DNA of 64,000 nt from Paracentrotus lividus (Eukaryota; Echinodermata; Echinoidea; Camarodonta; Echinidae): assembly GCA_940671915.1 (NCBI GenBank), contig CALNVZ010000641.1, forward strand, positions 385,924 to 449,923, written 5' to 3'. The position numbers were made by a program, and so were the translations under genes. Each line of letters begins with the position of its first letter. Within the stretch, counting starts at the first letter, position 1. The notes below the pieces were generated by a model. It saw nothing but the letters and a program-made list of their open reading frames with translations, had not been told where the DNA came from and searched no databases. Positions 38,840 to 49,950 of this stretch are shown here, in pieces.

Positions 38840-39345
38840 GTTAGACTTGACTTGTTTTTCCGGGAAAGAGGTGATGATGCCCCGAGGTGATGCCCCCAGT
38901 CATCAAAAAACAAACAAATAAATAAATAAATCTAATAAGAAGTAAATCTAAGTAACGTTAAAAGATCTAGATCCATAGACGTTGACATTTTAAACTTTTA
39001 ACAGACATGTTAGGCCTAACAGTAGCTAGGGTCTATGTCAGGTTAGTTGTCGCCCGGCGTAGCCGGCTGCGTAACGTTAGGAATAACGTTAGGCTATACC
39101 GCCCGGGAATGTCGATCAGTACCGTCACTGACTCTACTTTGTTTTTACTAGAAATCTAACTGTTAGGTCTAAAGTTAACGTTAGATCTAAGCGTTCGACA
39201 AAAACCTTCACGTATCTGTTTCTCGGTGAAAAGAAAAAAAAATAGAATCTGACCTTCATATTCCTGCAGTTTTAATGCTACTCCTTACCCTAGCCCCGGG
39301 AATTCGAGTACGGGCTGCTGCAGTAACTCCTTACCCTAGCCCCGG
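38099..39345. other. Region upstream of the small ORF, with a possible minus-strand donor
   Basis: ACTAAG|GTAAGTTAC reads on the minus strand at about 38,455, so an untranslated exon may lie to its right. A T run lies at about 38,807-38,836. Short GTTAGACCTAG/CTAGATCTAA words recur (37,824, 38,749, 38,930, 39,160). Nothing else is recognised. Confidence 0.3.
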
Positions 39346-39370
39346 GACGCCGCCACTTCGTGGCGGCGTC
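39346..39370. repeat. Perfect hairpin with TTC loop
   Basis: An 11-base perfect stem (GACGCCGCCAC and its inverse) encloses TTC. It follows a duplicated TCCTTACCCTAGCCCCGGGA. A sister hairpin lies at 40,090. Confidence 0.85.
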
Positions 39371-39486
39371 CTGAAGTAAACATATACATCTGGCCCAATC
39401 TCACCGTCTTCCCCAATAAAACGATGAAATTCAACCCCCCAAAAATGTTTATAACAAATGATACACATACATGCAATGCCACTTAC

Positions 39487-39730
39487 CTAAGCATACCAAC
39501 CGGAATATGGTGAATAAAAACAAACGTGAATAGCTCCAAGAATAAGAAGATTTTTTGGGGGTTTTCGTCAGTATCGTAAATTTGCCCGATTCGCCATATT
39601 GATAAAGCTGGAATAAAAGGGGACCCTGGATTAGCCTTAATCAAGACGTTCTTTTTGTATAGTTTGTAAGTTTCGTTACGAAAAATAGGCTGATGAAGGA
39701 AAAATGGGCTCAAAAACTAAAATAACAAAT
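39487..39730 (-). other. Candidate transcribed exon with GTAAGTGG donor
   Basis: The minus strand is open for about 75 codons up to CTTAG|GTAAGTGG, after a possible TTATTTTAG acceptor at about 39,733. The peptide (P-F-I-P-A-L-S-I-W and onward) is hydrophobic and unrecognised. It could be a first or untranslated exon for the 37.8-kb ORF. Confidence 0.25.
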
Positions 39731-40089
39731 AATTCATGACTACTAATGTAAGTAATCTCTTTTGTTTTGGTTAATTACCATGTAATGGAATAAAAATAAA
39801 ATTATGATTGTAATGACTTGTCTAAAGACTAATCATGGCAATATCCATGACGCATGCGTATTACAAAGACAAACCTACGATCACGAATTGTTCTACTCGA
39901 GAAGTTTGGAAATTTTGACCCCCAAATTACATATAAGAAGATTCACCAACAAAGACGATAGTTTTCCGGAGCGATTCGTAAGTATATATTGCAATAATAT
40001 AAAGCTGTTTTTTTTTAACTACAAGTAAGGTATCGTCCGGAAATTTATGTAAATTCGAAGTCACATCGCCGTCGGATTTCGATAAAGCG

Positions 40090-40116
40090 TAGCCCGCACA
40101 CTTCGTGTGCGGGCTA
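40090..40116. repeat. Perfect hairpin with TTC loop, second
   Basis: TAGCCCGCACAC pairs perfectly with its inverse around TTC. It has the same stem-ACTTCGT-stem design as 39,346 with an unrelated stem sequence, so the stems covary while the loop is conserved. Confidence 0.85.
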
Positions 40117-40539
40117 ATCGTAGTAATCCTTACCCCAACTCTTCAACAGCCATAGCATAGCAGACAATAATGTGTAACTTGCAGTTAAGTTTCGCAGCGA
40201 AATATTTCCTTTGAAAGCTGTCAACCATGCCAATAACTTTATTTTCGTTATATACAAAATAAAGAATGTTTCTAAATGTTAGATAGTTTTTACCTAAAAA
40301 ATATTTCAAAGTATCAACAGAATAAAAATATTATATTTTGAGTTCAATATATATTTTTTAATACATAAACAAATAAAACAAATCCGTATTTTTTGTTCTT
40401 TGTCAAATCTATAAACCTCGAAAACGACCGCTCTATTTTTTTCTTGGTCACAAAAATAGAGCGGAGTTGGCCTTCATCCTTAGAGCAACACGCGAAGCTG
40501 TTGACGCCCTCTACGTTCGTTGGTGAAAACCATACTTAC

Positions 40540-40611
40540 AACTTTGATAGATGTGTTAATCCCGCAAAACTCTTCTTTTCGATGATTGTGATCGGATTGT
40601 TGTGAATCCCC
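40540..40611 (-). CDS. LRR exon (diverged), one leucine-rich repeat, 72 nt
   Basis: The exon lies between a CCAATAG acceptor and a GTAAGTATG donor. It is exactly 72 bases, starts and ends in phase 2, and encodes one 24-residue extracellular-type LRR: GIHNNPITIIEKKSFAGLTH plus LSKL. N-x-I, the Phe of x-F-x-G-L and the closing Leu match the consensus L-x-x-N-x-I-x-x-I-x-x-x-x-F-x-G-L-x-x-L. It shares length, phase and the GGATTAACA core with the array at 55.6-63.2 kb, so it is probably a more 3' exon of the same gene, about 15 kb away across an intron full of transposons. Single-LRR 72-nt exons are known in LGR-type receptors and other LRR proteins; which class this is cannot be told here. Confidence 0.72.
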
Positions 40612-40725
40612 CTATTGGAATAAAATATTATTTCCAATAAAAAATTATGACTATACACAAGTTAAGCCAAGCCAAGAGAAATACACGTAGGTAAGTACAT
40701 GAGTATGTACTTAACCCCTGCTGGA
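40612..40725. other. Intron of the LRR gene, short spacer
   Basis: Nothing recognised before the CACANTGTG element. Confidence 0.3.
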
Positions 40726-41184
40726 AAGAACACACTCATTCACATTGTGAACATAGTGTGAAAACATAGTTCACACTGTGAACACAGTGTGAAAACACTA
40801 TCCACATTAATTTCACAGTGTGGAAACCACCACAATGTGGAAAACTACACATTGTTCACAATTTGAAAATTGATTTCACAGTGTGAATATACCAGCTCAC
40901 AGTGTAAAATTGATTTCACAGTGTGGCCAAACCATGAAAAAAATTCACACTGTGAGAAACAGATTTTCACAGTGTGAATATACCAGCTCACAGTGTGAAA
41001 TTGATTTCACAGTCTGGCCAAACCATGAAAAAAATTCACATTGTGAATCAGCGTGTTTCACAGTGTGGCCACAGTGTGAATCTCCGATTATCCACACTGT
41101 GACCACAGTGTGGTTCACAGTGTGACCACAATGTGAAAATGCCCCAATTTAACATTGTGAATGAGTGTGTTCTTCCCAGCAGGG
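40726..41184. mobile_element. Foldback element saturated with the palindrome CACANTGTG
   Basis: Ends are CCCTGCTGGAAAGAACACAC and, at the right, its inverse with small changes. TTAAC on the left and ATAAC on the right may be an imperfect target duplication. Between the ends I count 17 exact CACANTGTG words plus near-matches. A ~93-base internal direct duplication (ATACCAGCTCACAGTGT to GGCCAAACCATGAAAAAAAT) adds copies. No coding frame is credible. A second, truncated member lies at 42,292. Confidence 0.85.
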
Positions 41185-41339
41185 ATAACCCCATCGGTTC
41201 TGCGGAAGGGTGCATTTGAATTTATTTTTTATATTTTTTTATATATAATATGAAAAAAATTCTTATAATTATAATGATAAAAATAATGATAATAATGTTG
41301 ATAATAATGAGTAAAAGAAGGATGCTGTGCGACAACTTA

Positions 41340-41945
41340 ACTTCATTTCACTGCTCATTTTAAAGACTCAATTATTAAAGATTCACTAAGGGAGTCTTCT
41401 CACTTAGTGAGTTTTAAAGACTCATTTGAAGTCAGTCTTTCAGCATTCAGACCCATTACAAATTAGTCACGGGTTTGTCTGTACAGCGCGTCCCAAAAAA
41501 TGTCTATTTTTTTAAAACTCTAATTTATGAAAAAATGATTACCAACATTAAGCTTTATACTCAATTAAGATAATGTACTTAAAAAGCTTGCATTATTCTG
41601 CGATTGCTTTGAAAAATTTCAAATGCTTCATTGGTTTTGAAAACACAGGCTCTTTTGTAATAGTTGTCATTTTTGGCCCATTCCAAGTTTGGTCTTTGGA
41701 AAAAAATAAAAACTCAATAATTCTTTACGTTAGAATTTATTTAGCTCCCAATCAGAGGGAATTTTTTTGGGGGAGACGCGCTGTATAACGAAACACTTGA
41801 TTGATCAAGTGAGCCACCATGACTCGTCAGAAATAAACTTAGGCCTATATGTCTGAGTCCTCACTCCAAGTGAGTCATGAAGATATGATTCAAGTGGGTA
41901 TTGAAGACTTACTTAAAAAGAGTCTCAGAGTAGTCAGACTCATTT
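41340..41945. mobile_element. GACTCA/GAGTC foldback element
   Basis: The left arm (about 41,340-41,450) and right arm (about 41,850-41,950) are built from GACTCA, AGTCTT and CACTTAGTGAG words in inverse order. The middle is occupied by a mariner-like MITE. Confidence 0.55.
41484..41783. mobile_element. Mariner-like MITE, 300 bp
   Basis: Ends CAGCGCGTCCCAAAAAA and an inverse with small changes at the right are flanked by TA on both sides. CAG-GCGTCCCA-type ends with TA duplication are characteristic of Tc1/mariner relatives. No transposase remains. It interrupts the GACTCA foldback. Confidence 0.8.
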
Positions 41946-42112
41946 TTTACTCACATTGTCCTTCAAATGTTTCGTTATGCGGACAAACCGTTGACTTTGG
42001 AGGAGATAACGCATAATTGTGGCAGCTATTACTGTTGCAGTGTACCCAACCTTGCAAAAGACACTAGTCCACTCTTCAATAAAGAATCAACTACCCAGTG
42101 ACGTCGATTACA

Positions 42113-42231
42113 GGATAATGAAGGTACTTCATCGGGATCACAAGATGACAATATAGTGATTATCGAGCACGATGTAATTGATATAAATGTACCTCCTCTC
42201 CCCTTTGAAAACGAAATATTATGTAAACCCT
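42113..42231 (+). CDS. Possible exon or transposon coding remnant
   Basis: After TCGATTACAG the plus strand reads DNEGTSSGSQDDNIVIIEHD and onward to a stop at 42,229. The acidic, Ser-rich sequence followed by hydrophobic residues looks protein-like. The host gene or element is unknown. Confidence 0.25.
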
Positions 42232-42291
42232 GATTTATTGCATTTTTTTTTCTATTTTTCTTTTTTTTTCCCCTTTGTTAGTACAAACCTG

Positions 42292-43110
42292 CCCTGCTGG
42301 AAAGAACACAGTGTCGCACAGTGTGTTCACATAGTCGACTATGTTAAAATGCTCGAATTTAACAGCGTGTTGATGATTTCACATTGTGATATGGTTTTCC
42401 ACATAATATTCACATTGTGGTGTGCGGTTTCCACTGCGAAGTTACCCCTTCACAATGTGATAATGTTGTTCAATTTTGTAATCGATCATAAAGCGATAAT
42501 AATGATTTTTGGTAATTAGTAGAGTTTTAATCATGCTTCTTTTCTAAAACAGTAGTAAATACTTTACACAAGTTCTTTTTTAAACAAAATAATTTGAAAA
42601 CACTAGAATTAAAAAGTGCAATAAAGAAATAAGCGTGCAATTTATCAAAAAAGAATTTAACGAAATACAAACCATGACACAGTGGTTTTATCAAATATAT
42701 AATAATATGGGAAAACATCTGAGGTTGAATTGAAAAATTCCTCAACGTGCTCTAGGCACTTAGCCCATAGAGCTGGAGGAGAAACTGATGACTCATGAGC
42801 CATAGCAAAGATTAAAATGCTATGTGTGTATCTTGAGTGCATCCGTTGATATTTCATTGTTGGAATTTTTCACAATGTGGACAGTATTATATTATAGCGT
42901 TTCAACGGTGTGATCGGAGTTTCACAGTGTGATTTTTGTTTCACATTGTTGATGGGTTTCACAGTATGGTGGTTCACAGTGTGAGTGTTTCACAGTGTGG
43001 AAGTTTCACAATGTGAACTTCCACAATGTTAAATTGGGGTGTTTTCACAGTGTGGTCGCGATGTTCCACACTGTGGTTCACAGTGTGATTCTCTGGTTAT
43101 CCACACTGTG
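42292..43110. mobile_element. Second CACANTGTG element, interrupted and lacking its right end
   Basis: It begins CCCTGCTGGAAAGAACACA as at 40,726 and again has many CACAGTGTG/CACATTGTG words (42,292-42,470 and 42,868-43,108). The middle (about 42,500-42,865) is unrelated. It contains a minus-strand open frame (42,857-42,657) with a protein-like stretch, SVSPPALWAKCLEHVEEFFN. The terminal CCAGCAGGG is missing on the right, next to the giant foldback's left tip. Confidence 0.65.
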
Positions 43111-43165
43111 AATTAGCGTACACCGTACGCCGTCCGGGTCCCGCGGATGGTACTGTGATCGCCTC

Positions 43166-43190
43166 ATAACAATTTACCCCGTATGGTGTA
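43166..43190. mobile_element. Detached left tip of the giant foldback element
   Basis: ATAACAATTTACCCCGTAT resembles the right tip of the foldback (54,304-54,337). The 7.18-kb transposon that follows separates it from the rest of the foldback, which resumes at 50,368. Confidence 0.55.
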
Positions 43191-43439
43191 CACTGTAAAC
43201 ATAAATTAGTCATTGGTGCTTATAAATTAGTCAAAACGACTAATTTATATTAGTCCAGTCTCAGTGACTTAATTACCTCAAACAAGACTAGTTTAGGTAA
43301 GTCATTTTGACCAATATAAACAAGACATTTAACAAATAACTTATTTACATTGGTCACATGATTAACAAATGACATGTAGACCTACAAATGACTTATTTAT
43401 GGTAAACCACGTAACAGTGATTCGCGGACACATGCCGAC

Positions 43440-44580
43440 ATGGTAAAAACAAAAAGACATCGAATACATCGCCCAAGAACATGAAGAATTAGATCCATCT
43501 CAGGATATCGTTGAAAATGCTTTTAAAGACCAAGGTAAGTTTATGTCTTATTCTATTTTTAACGCGAATCCCGAACATGGAAGAAATTGTGATGTTGAAT
43601 TTTAATTGTAGCTCCACATGCTCAATTCCACGTTAGTTGTATGCTTATATCATGGAATACTAGTAATTTGTAGTTGCAGAACACGCTCTATACTCGGATA
43701 GTGTGCTGAATGATTATAGTTATGATATGATGATCAATAATTAGTATCATTGAATATATTCATGTAAAGAATCAAAGGAAAGAGTTCCTCTTGCGACAGC
43801 CACTAAAAAAAAATAACCCCCCAAAAATCGATAACAACCATGACAACACACCTGTGCGCATGCGTCTCTATAATTTATCGGACGTCAACCTTTTGCTATT
43901 CAAAATTGATTCAAAAATTAAAAAAAAAACCCTCGGCAGTGCGCAAGCCGTCTCGTTGGTGTAGTGGTGTGAGAGTGAGACAGTGACGGTGGTGACTCGG
44001 GTTCGACTCCCGCTATTCCTCTTGTGTTTTCTGACTAAATAAACTGGAAGTTGTGTTTTGTTGCTATTTTTTTTAATTATTAAAATATCTCTTTTTTTTT
44101 TATAAATATAACCCTAACCATAACCCTAACCCTAGTCTATGTTTAAAATATTATTATAAACCATTCCACATGTAGGCCATATATTTCAATTTGGGTAGCT
44201 GTCGCAAAAGAACTCTTGCCGAATCGAATTTTAATTTGTAAAAGATAGGGTGCAGCTCCCCCCCAAAAAAATATAAAAAAAAAAAAAAAAAAAATGAAAT
44301 AAATAAAAAAAAATTTTATTTCACATTATTTTCATATTTTTTTTCATGCAGAATGCCAACATCTCCATGGTATCTACAACATCTCTATCACACTCAACAT
44401 AGCACAGCAAAAGTGTCAACCACAGTCACAGATGAAGCTCGCAAACAGAAAGTATCACTCAAACACTACATCTATCCTACGAAAAGACAGCTTACGACCC
44501 ATCTGCTTTCACGCGCTCCAGATTCATAGAATGTGTTTCTCTCAACGATTCCTGCTTCTTTTATAGGCCTACCGGTGAGT
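43440..44580 (+). pseudogene. Possible 5' exons of the ISL2EU-type ORF
   Basis: IEYIAQEHEELDPSQDIVEN (about 43,462-43,539) ends at a CAAG|GTAAGT donor. A second open block, about 44,344-44,526 (MPTSPWYLQHLY and onward to a stop), may be a further exon, with a GTGAGT at 44,575. Both lie upstream of the recognised transposase on the same strand. Assignment rests on position only. Confidence 0.35.
43949..44020 (+). repeat. tRNA-derived SINE head or tRNA pseudogene
   Basis: TTGGTGTAGTGG fits an A box and GGTTCGACTCC is a perfect B box at a suitable distance. The acceptor arms do not pair well. A short telomere-like patch (AACCCTAACC-type, 44,108-44,135) follows. Confidence 0.5.
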
Positions 44581-45486
44581 TGTTTTTTTTTATAATTGTT
44601 CACATATTTTGCAATAATGTATGATATAGCAATGTATCACATACATAACAATATTTCCTATTATTATCCATACAGAGGTTTTGGAGAGCAAATACAAGTG
44701 TTATTTTTGATGCACTTCATAAAACTGCCTACTTTACAAAGTTCGTTGAACTCGCCCAATACTGTGGCCTCGCTGCCCAATATCCAAAATATTGGCAGCA
44801 AGAGGGAATCCCCAAAATGCAGCGACGCGTTTACAATTCATTTATCTTAATTCCTTGTTACGTCACAATCATTTCAGCCATTTGAACTAGCCTACGCGTC
44901 AAATGAATTGCGCGCACTTTGTACGCGTTTTTAGCAATCTTTTTTTTTTTTTTTTTTGGGGGGGGCAATTAATTTTTTCTGTAGGGCATTTCTTTTTTTT
45001 GAAGAGTGTTTTTGGGGGCCAATTTTTGTGGGCCCAATGTTTCAGAATGAAAAAAAAAAGAGAGAGAAAAGAAAGAAAAAGAAAGAAAAAATTTGGGCAT
45101 TTTTTTGGGAGGGCGGATTCGGGGGCAATTATATTATTACCTTTTTTTATATATATTTTTATTTTCTAAATAGAATTGTATTCCAGAACAAAAATTGTGG
45201 TGGGGTTGAGAATCCTAACTGAATAAAAAATTGTGATTTAAAAAAATGTGGGGGCCTATATGTAAAATCCTCTGTTATAGATAATAATAAAAATATTAAG
45301 TGTCCTATTTTCGGTCATACAAATATATTGAACTCGCTTTTCAAAATATGTACTCGTCTTCGAATCGTCCAATATTTGTGCAAAGCTCGTCCAATATTCC
45401 TTGTATCAACCTCAAGGCCATCCAATATTCTATAATTATTTTAATTTATAACATAATAATTTTCCCCCCTTTACATGATATTTAAG

Positions 45487-47060
45487 GGATCAATGCTGAG
45501 CTATTTGTTCAACTTTCTGAAAGAGAAGGCATCAAAATGAGGTACTGGAATGGATTTAAAACACCGAAAGCTTCTCCACCTAGATCTGAGGTATTTTCAC
45601 TTCATGTTCTATAATTCTGTACTTGAATCTGTACATAAAAATCATTTTTGAATAACAATCTCACCTTTTAGAGGTAGTGTATTTTGAATGCCAACATTTC
45701 TTTAATTAGAGCTTTGCAATATTATTGTCATTGCCGGGTATTTTTTTTTTATTGCTTCACATATTTAATTGCAAGTTACTTATATATTAGCTTATAGTAC
45801 ATTATGTCTCATATTTTTATGTTTGGAATTAAGACACCTTTCCAATATATGGAGTGGTCATGTCTACTTGAAAGAGACTCCAACAACTGCTTGAACGCCT
45901 TTTTAAACACAATTTGTACCATTTTAAACTGATTTTTTTTTTGTAATGATTTTTTAAGTTATGAATGTTATGTTATAATTGTTAATGTCACATATATTGC
46001 AACACTGAATTCACCTGGCTGGATAATAGGTTAGAGCGGTCCGCAGACTGCAGTTATTTAGTTAACTTTGCCCAAGGCCTGGCAGCCCAGCCAGGTGAAA
46101 ACAGTGTCTTAATATTTTTGTGTTCTTTAATAATATGTTTTCATATGGAATCAATTTTATTTATATTGTATGTCATCTTTCTGCCGAATACTACTACTAC
46201 TACTACTAATAATAATAATAATAATGATAGTAATAACTAATTTGAATGACTATTTTAATAATTTAGTAATTAATAATTTAGTAAATTTGAAAATCAAATG
46301 AATTCATGTAAGGAATAAAGATCATGATGAGAGAGACAAATATTTCAATTATTATAGAAATGCCCTTCCAGGGATTTTATAATGCCTGTCTAATAATTCT
46401 TTTTATTTTAATGGCCATATTTTTCAGGAACATCGTTCAAGGATATTCACTGTGTATGAAGAATTCATTATGACACTTTTCTGTCTTCGACGTGGTCTTA
46501 CAAATCGTGGACTGGCAGATACATTTGGAATTGGAACATTTTGAAATTTTCTGGACCTTAAACTGGGACCACTTCTCATCAAATGGCCAACAAAGGAACA
46601 AGTTAGGGCAAGTCTTCCGAAGAGTTTTAGATATTTCAAGAACACTAGAACAATTATAAAGTGTACTGAAATATTTAACCCCATCAACACCTTGCTCTCA
46701 AAGAATAACTTGGTCATCTTATAAACATCACAATACTCCCAAGCTCTTAGTTGCAACATTTCCAAGGGGTACCTTCATTTTTCTCTCTCAGCTTTGGAGG
46801 TAGTGTATCAGATTAAAAGATCACACAAGAATCTGGTTGCTTGAACCACATTGAACATGGCGATGGCGTCATGGCTGATCGTTGTTTTCTAATAAGAGAC
46901 CTCCGAGCAAAAAGGGGGAGCAACATTAAAACATACCACTATTTGGACATTGGAAGCAACTCAACACACACGCAACAGTCAAGACACGTCGCATTGAATC
47001 AGCAAGGATTCACGTTGAACGTGCTATCGGACGATTTAAGACTTTCTCAGAGTATTGAAT
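45487..47060 (+). pseudogene. DDE_Tnp_4 (ISL2EU-type) transposase remnant
   Basis: Exon 45,487-45,590 reads INAELFVQLSEREG and MRYWNGFKTPKASPPRSE with a GTATTT donor. It joins in phase 0 to 46,428 onward (acceptor TTTTCAG): EHRSRIFTVYEEFIMTLFCL, RRGLTNRGLADTFGIGT, then in shifted frame NFLDLKLGPLLIKWPTKEQV and RASLPKSFRYFKNT. Next come IKCTEIF, ITWSSYKHHNT (degraded), HIEHGDGVMADRCFLIRDL (46,852-46,908) and IHVERAIGRFKTF (about 47,009-47,047). These are the family blocks in the right order. The first catalytic Asp (normally in IIDCTEIF) is replaced by Lys; the second (ADR) and the Glu (HVERAIGR) remain. At least four frame disruptions and a small deletion after GIGT make it non-functional. 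The transposase would bind and cut the CACTG ends. Confidence 0.8.
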
Positions 47061-47618
47061 GGAGTGGTACCTTTGTTGAGCTGGGGGAATATTTGCTATT
47101 TGTTATTGCTGAAATTTCCAAGACAAGCTGAACTTCAGATACATGCTATTTCCTGCATTTCTATTTTTTTTGTTTTTTTTTCTATTCTGCATAAAGTTCT
47201 TGTATTCAAACCTTTATATTACACTGTACCACGTACTTTACCTTGTTTGAATGTATTGCATGCAGTGAAATGCAACATGTCATGTATACAAAGTCATGTA
47301 CATATTCAAAGCAATACGTATACATAATTATTATATTATTTGAAGTGAAGGTGATGATTGGGAATTTCTTCATTGAAACCAATATTTTTTAATTTACATT
47401 TATGCGCTTTAATTTACTTTTTTTTTTTTTAATATAAATTTGTATTAGACTTTTGCATTCTTCTCCATCCTGGTCTCTCTCTCTCCCTCTGTCCTCCCCT
47501 CTTGTTCTCCTTTCACTTTTACTCTTACTCTGTGTCTTCCTCACCCTCTCACTCTCTTCCTCCTATGCTATTTAAGTGTATTGGCCTCACAAATTAGCCT
47601 TTTAGTACAGTAATAATA

Positions 47619-48996
47619 GGGTACATGCAGGTAATATGGACCCCCTAAGCTCATTTGCCTAATTTGCATAAAATTACGAATTGACACACAGTCTAATCTT
47701 TGTTTATATGAATCAATAACTACTGCTCTAACTCTTATTGTGAAGAAAAACAATTATCACCAACCCCCCTGTCTGCAATATTCAAATGTTGACGTCATTA
47801 CCAAAGTGCCCATATTACCTGCATGTGCAGGTAATATGGGACATGTATTTAATGTACGTTTTAAAAACTACAATTACTCTACCATGTCTGGAATTTGCTT
47901 AAAATGTTGAAAATCATTAACTTTAAGATATAATTTGAAATTATTAGACCCTTCAGTAAAACCTTTGACTATATATTTCACCGTTATGTATTTTGTATAT
48001 TATTTCTTTTTTTAATATTATTTTAATATTATTTTCATTATACAAGTCAATATAGGCCTACAATAAGTTATTACAGAAGAAGAGATCAGTCCTAATCTTT
48101 GTTATGATGAACAATACTAACTGCTCTACCTCTTATTGTGGAAAAGAAAACTAATTATCACCACCACCCCTGTTGCAACTATTCAATGTTGACGGTCATT
48201 ACAAAGTGCCCATTTTACATGCTGTGCAGGTTAATATGGGACCATGTATTTAATGTATCGTTTTAAAAAACTACAATTACTCTACATGGTCTGAATTTGC
48301 TTAAAAATGTTGAAAATCATTAACTTTAAGATATAATTTTGAAATATTAGACCCTTCAGTAAAACCTTTGACTATATTTCACCGTTATGTATTTTGGTTA
48401 TATTATTTTTTTTTAATATTATTTTTAATTATTTTCATTATACAAGTCAATATAGGCCTACAATAAGTTATTATATTAATTATATACTGTGATGTATACC
48501 CAAAAAATCGTAGCAAAGAGATTGATGCCTATCCCAATACTAACGTACCAGAATCATTTCCGCCATTTTCGGATAGTCCCATATTACCTGCACTAATGTG
48601 TCTGTGTCAGGCAAGCATTTAATGCAACATTGCACCCCTTTACTAAAAAAATTGACCTGTACACGCTAGTATGATCAAATTGAAACTATAAGCTTACTAT
48701 ATACAAAACAATTGAGTGTTACCCCCTCAAAACACTTTTCACCATCACATTATGTGAATATCAAATTTTACATCAGGGTAAAACAATGCCGTAAGTTTTA
48801 CCTACCTTTTTGTTTTCAGCAATTTTCTCGAGAAATTTCGGCATTATAATCTCTCACAGACTGATATATTTATCGTATACAGTTCATTCAAACATTATGG
48901 TGCTCACACCGGTCATCGTCCCGCGTCGACGGTCACGAACGAATGATTTGCTTCAGGTGTCCCATATTACCTGCTTCCATATTACCTGCATGTACC
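47619..48996 (-). mobile_element. Second copy of the GGGTACATGCAGG element, with internal duplication
   Basis: Ends GGGTACATGCAGGTAATATG and, at the right, a slightly shortened inverse are TA-flanked. It is inverted relative to 18,135-19,118. About 390 bases (47,690-48,075) are repeated at 48,090-48,475, where the second copy carries many one-base indels. GCAGGTAATATGG words recur at least six times. Confidence 0.8.
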
Positions 48997-49079
48997 TACT
49001 ATGATGTCTTGCCAGGCTATTAACTATGTTAATTCTCATTACAAAATTCAGAGTATCTTGCTATCATGATAACGTGGAA

Positions 49080-49740
49080 CTATTATTAGGGTTTGGGCAA
49101 ATAATGACTTTTTTATGAAAAGTTATTTTCAAACAAGTTACTTCTATAGTCAAATTTGATGTAGAATCCCAAAATGACAATGATTTTTGTGTACGAAGAT
49201 GTCTGACGTCGCTAAAGCTGCAAAAAATCCAAAAATAGTGTATTTTGCCCATTCATCACACACTTTATAGGTATTAACCGGTTTTATTTTGTTTCTTTTA
49301 TGGATTTTGATGGTTCAAAAGCTCAAATCTGACAATTTTATCAATGACCAAATGTTACCTAGTATGGTTTTAGGTGTTAATTTGTGATTTTGATATGAGG
49401 CGATTTTCGCTCGAATTGACTGAACTAACTATCAACTACACTAACAGTCAACTTAGGTAGGAATTAATCATGTTGGATTAATCATGTTGGGTTCCCAGAC
49501 ACCCAAAAAGCCAAATAAAAACGCGATAAAAAGTGGTTTATACGTATAAAAGTGTGATAATTGGGCATAATACGCTATTTTGGCTGAGCCATTTTGGTTT
49601 TTTTGCACTTTAACGACGTAAGAACGGCGTCATCGTATGCAAAAAATAATTGTCATTTTCAGTTTCTACGTCGAATTTTACTATAGAAAAACTTGTTTTG
49701 AAAAAAAAGTTGAGATTCGCCCATCCTACTATTATCACTA
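49080..49740. mobile_element. Foldback MITE, about 660 bp
   Basis: The left arm (about 49,085-49,262) matches the inverse of the right arm (about 49,555-49,740) through TCAAACAAGTTACTTCTATAG, AAAATGACAATGATTTTTG and TATTTTGCCCATTCATCACA. Arms are about 180 bases and moderately diverged, with a loop of about 290 bases. Confidence 0.75.
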
Positions 49741-49819
49741 TAATATTTTTAATAATTTTATGTTGTACTATGTAAAAATGAATTTTGTAAATATGTTTTT
49801 ATCGAGTTAAAAGTAAAGA

Positions 49820-49883
49820 CATTATTTATTATTATAATTATTATTATTATTATTATTATTTATTATTATTAATTATTATTATA

Positions 49884-49917
<34 letters not shown>

Positions 49918-49950
49918 TATTATATTATTTATTATATTATATTATTATGT
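49820..49950. repeat. (ATT)n microsatellite
   Basis: TTATTATTA runs with occasional TATAAT interruptions. Confidence 0.9.

Noticed and set aside
44108-44135. Internal telomere
   Set aside because: Only about four CCCTAA-like units are present, with interruptions; too short for a telomere or a telomere-fusion mark.
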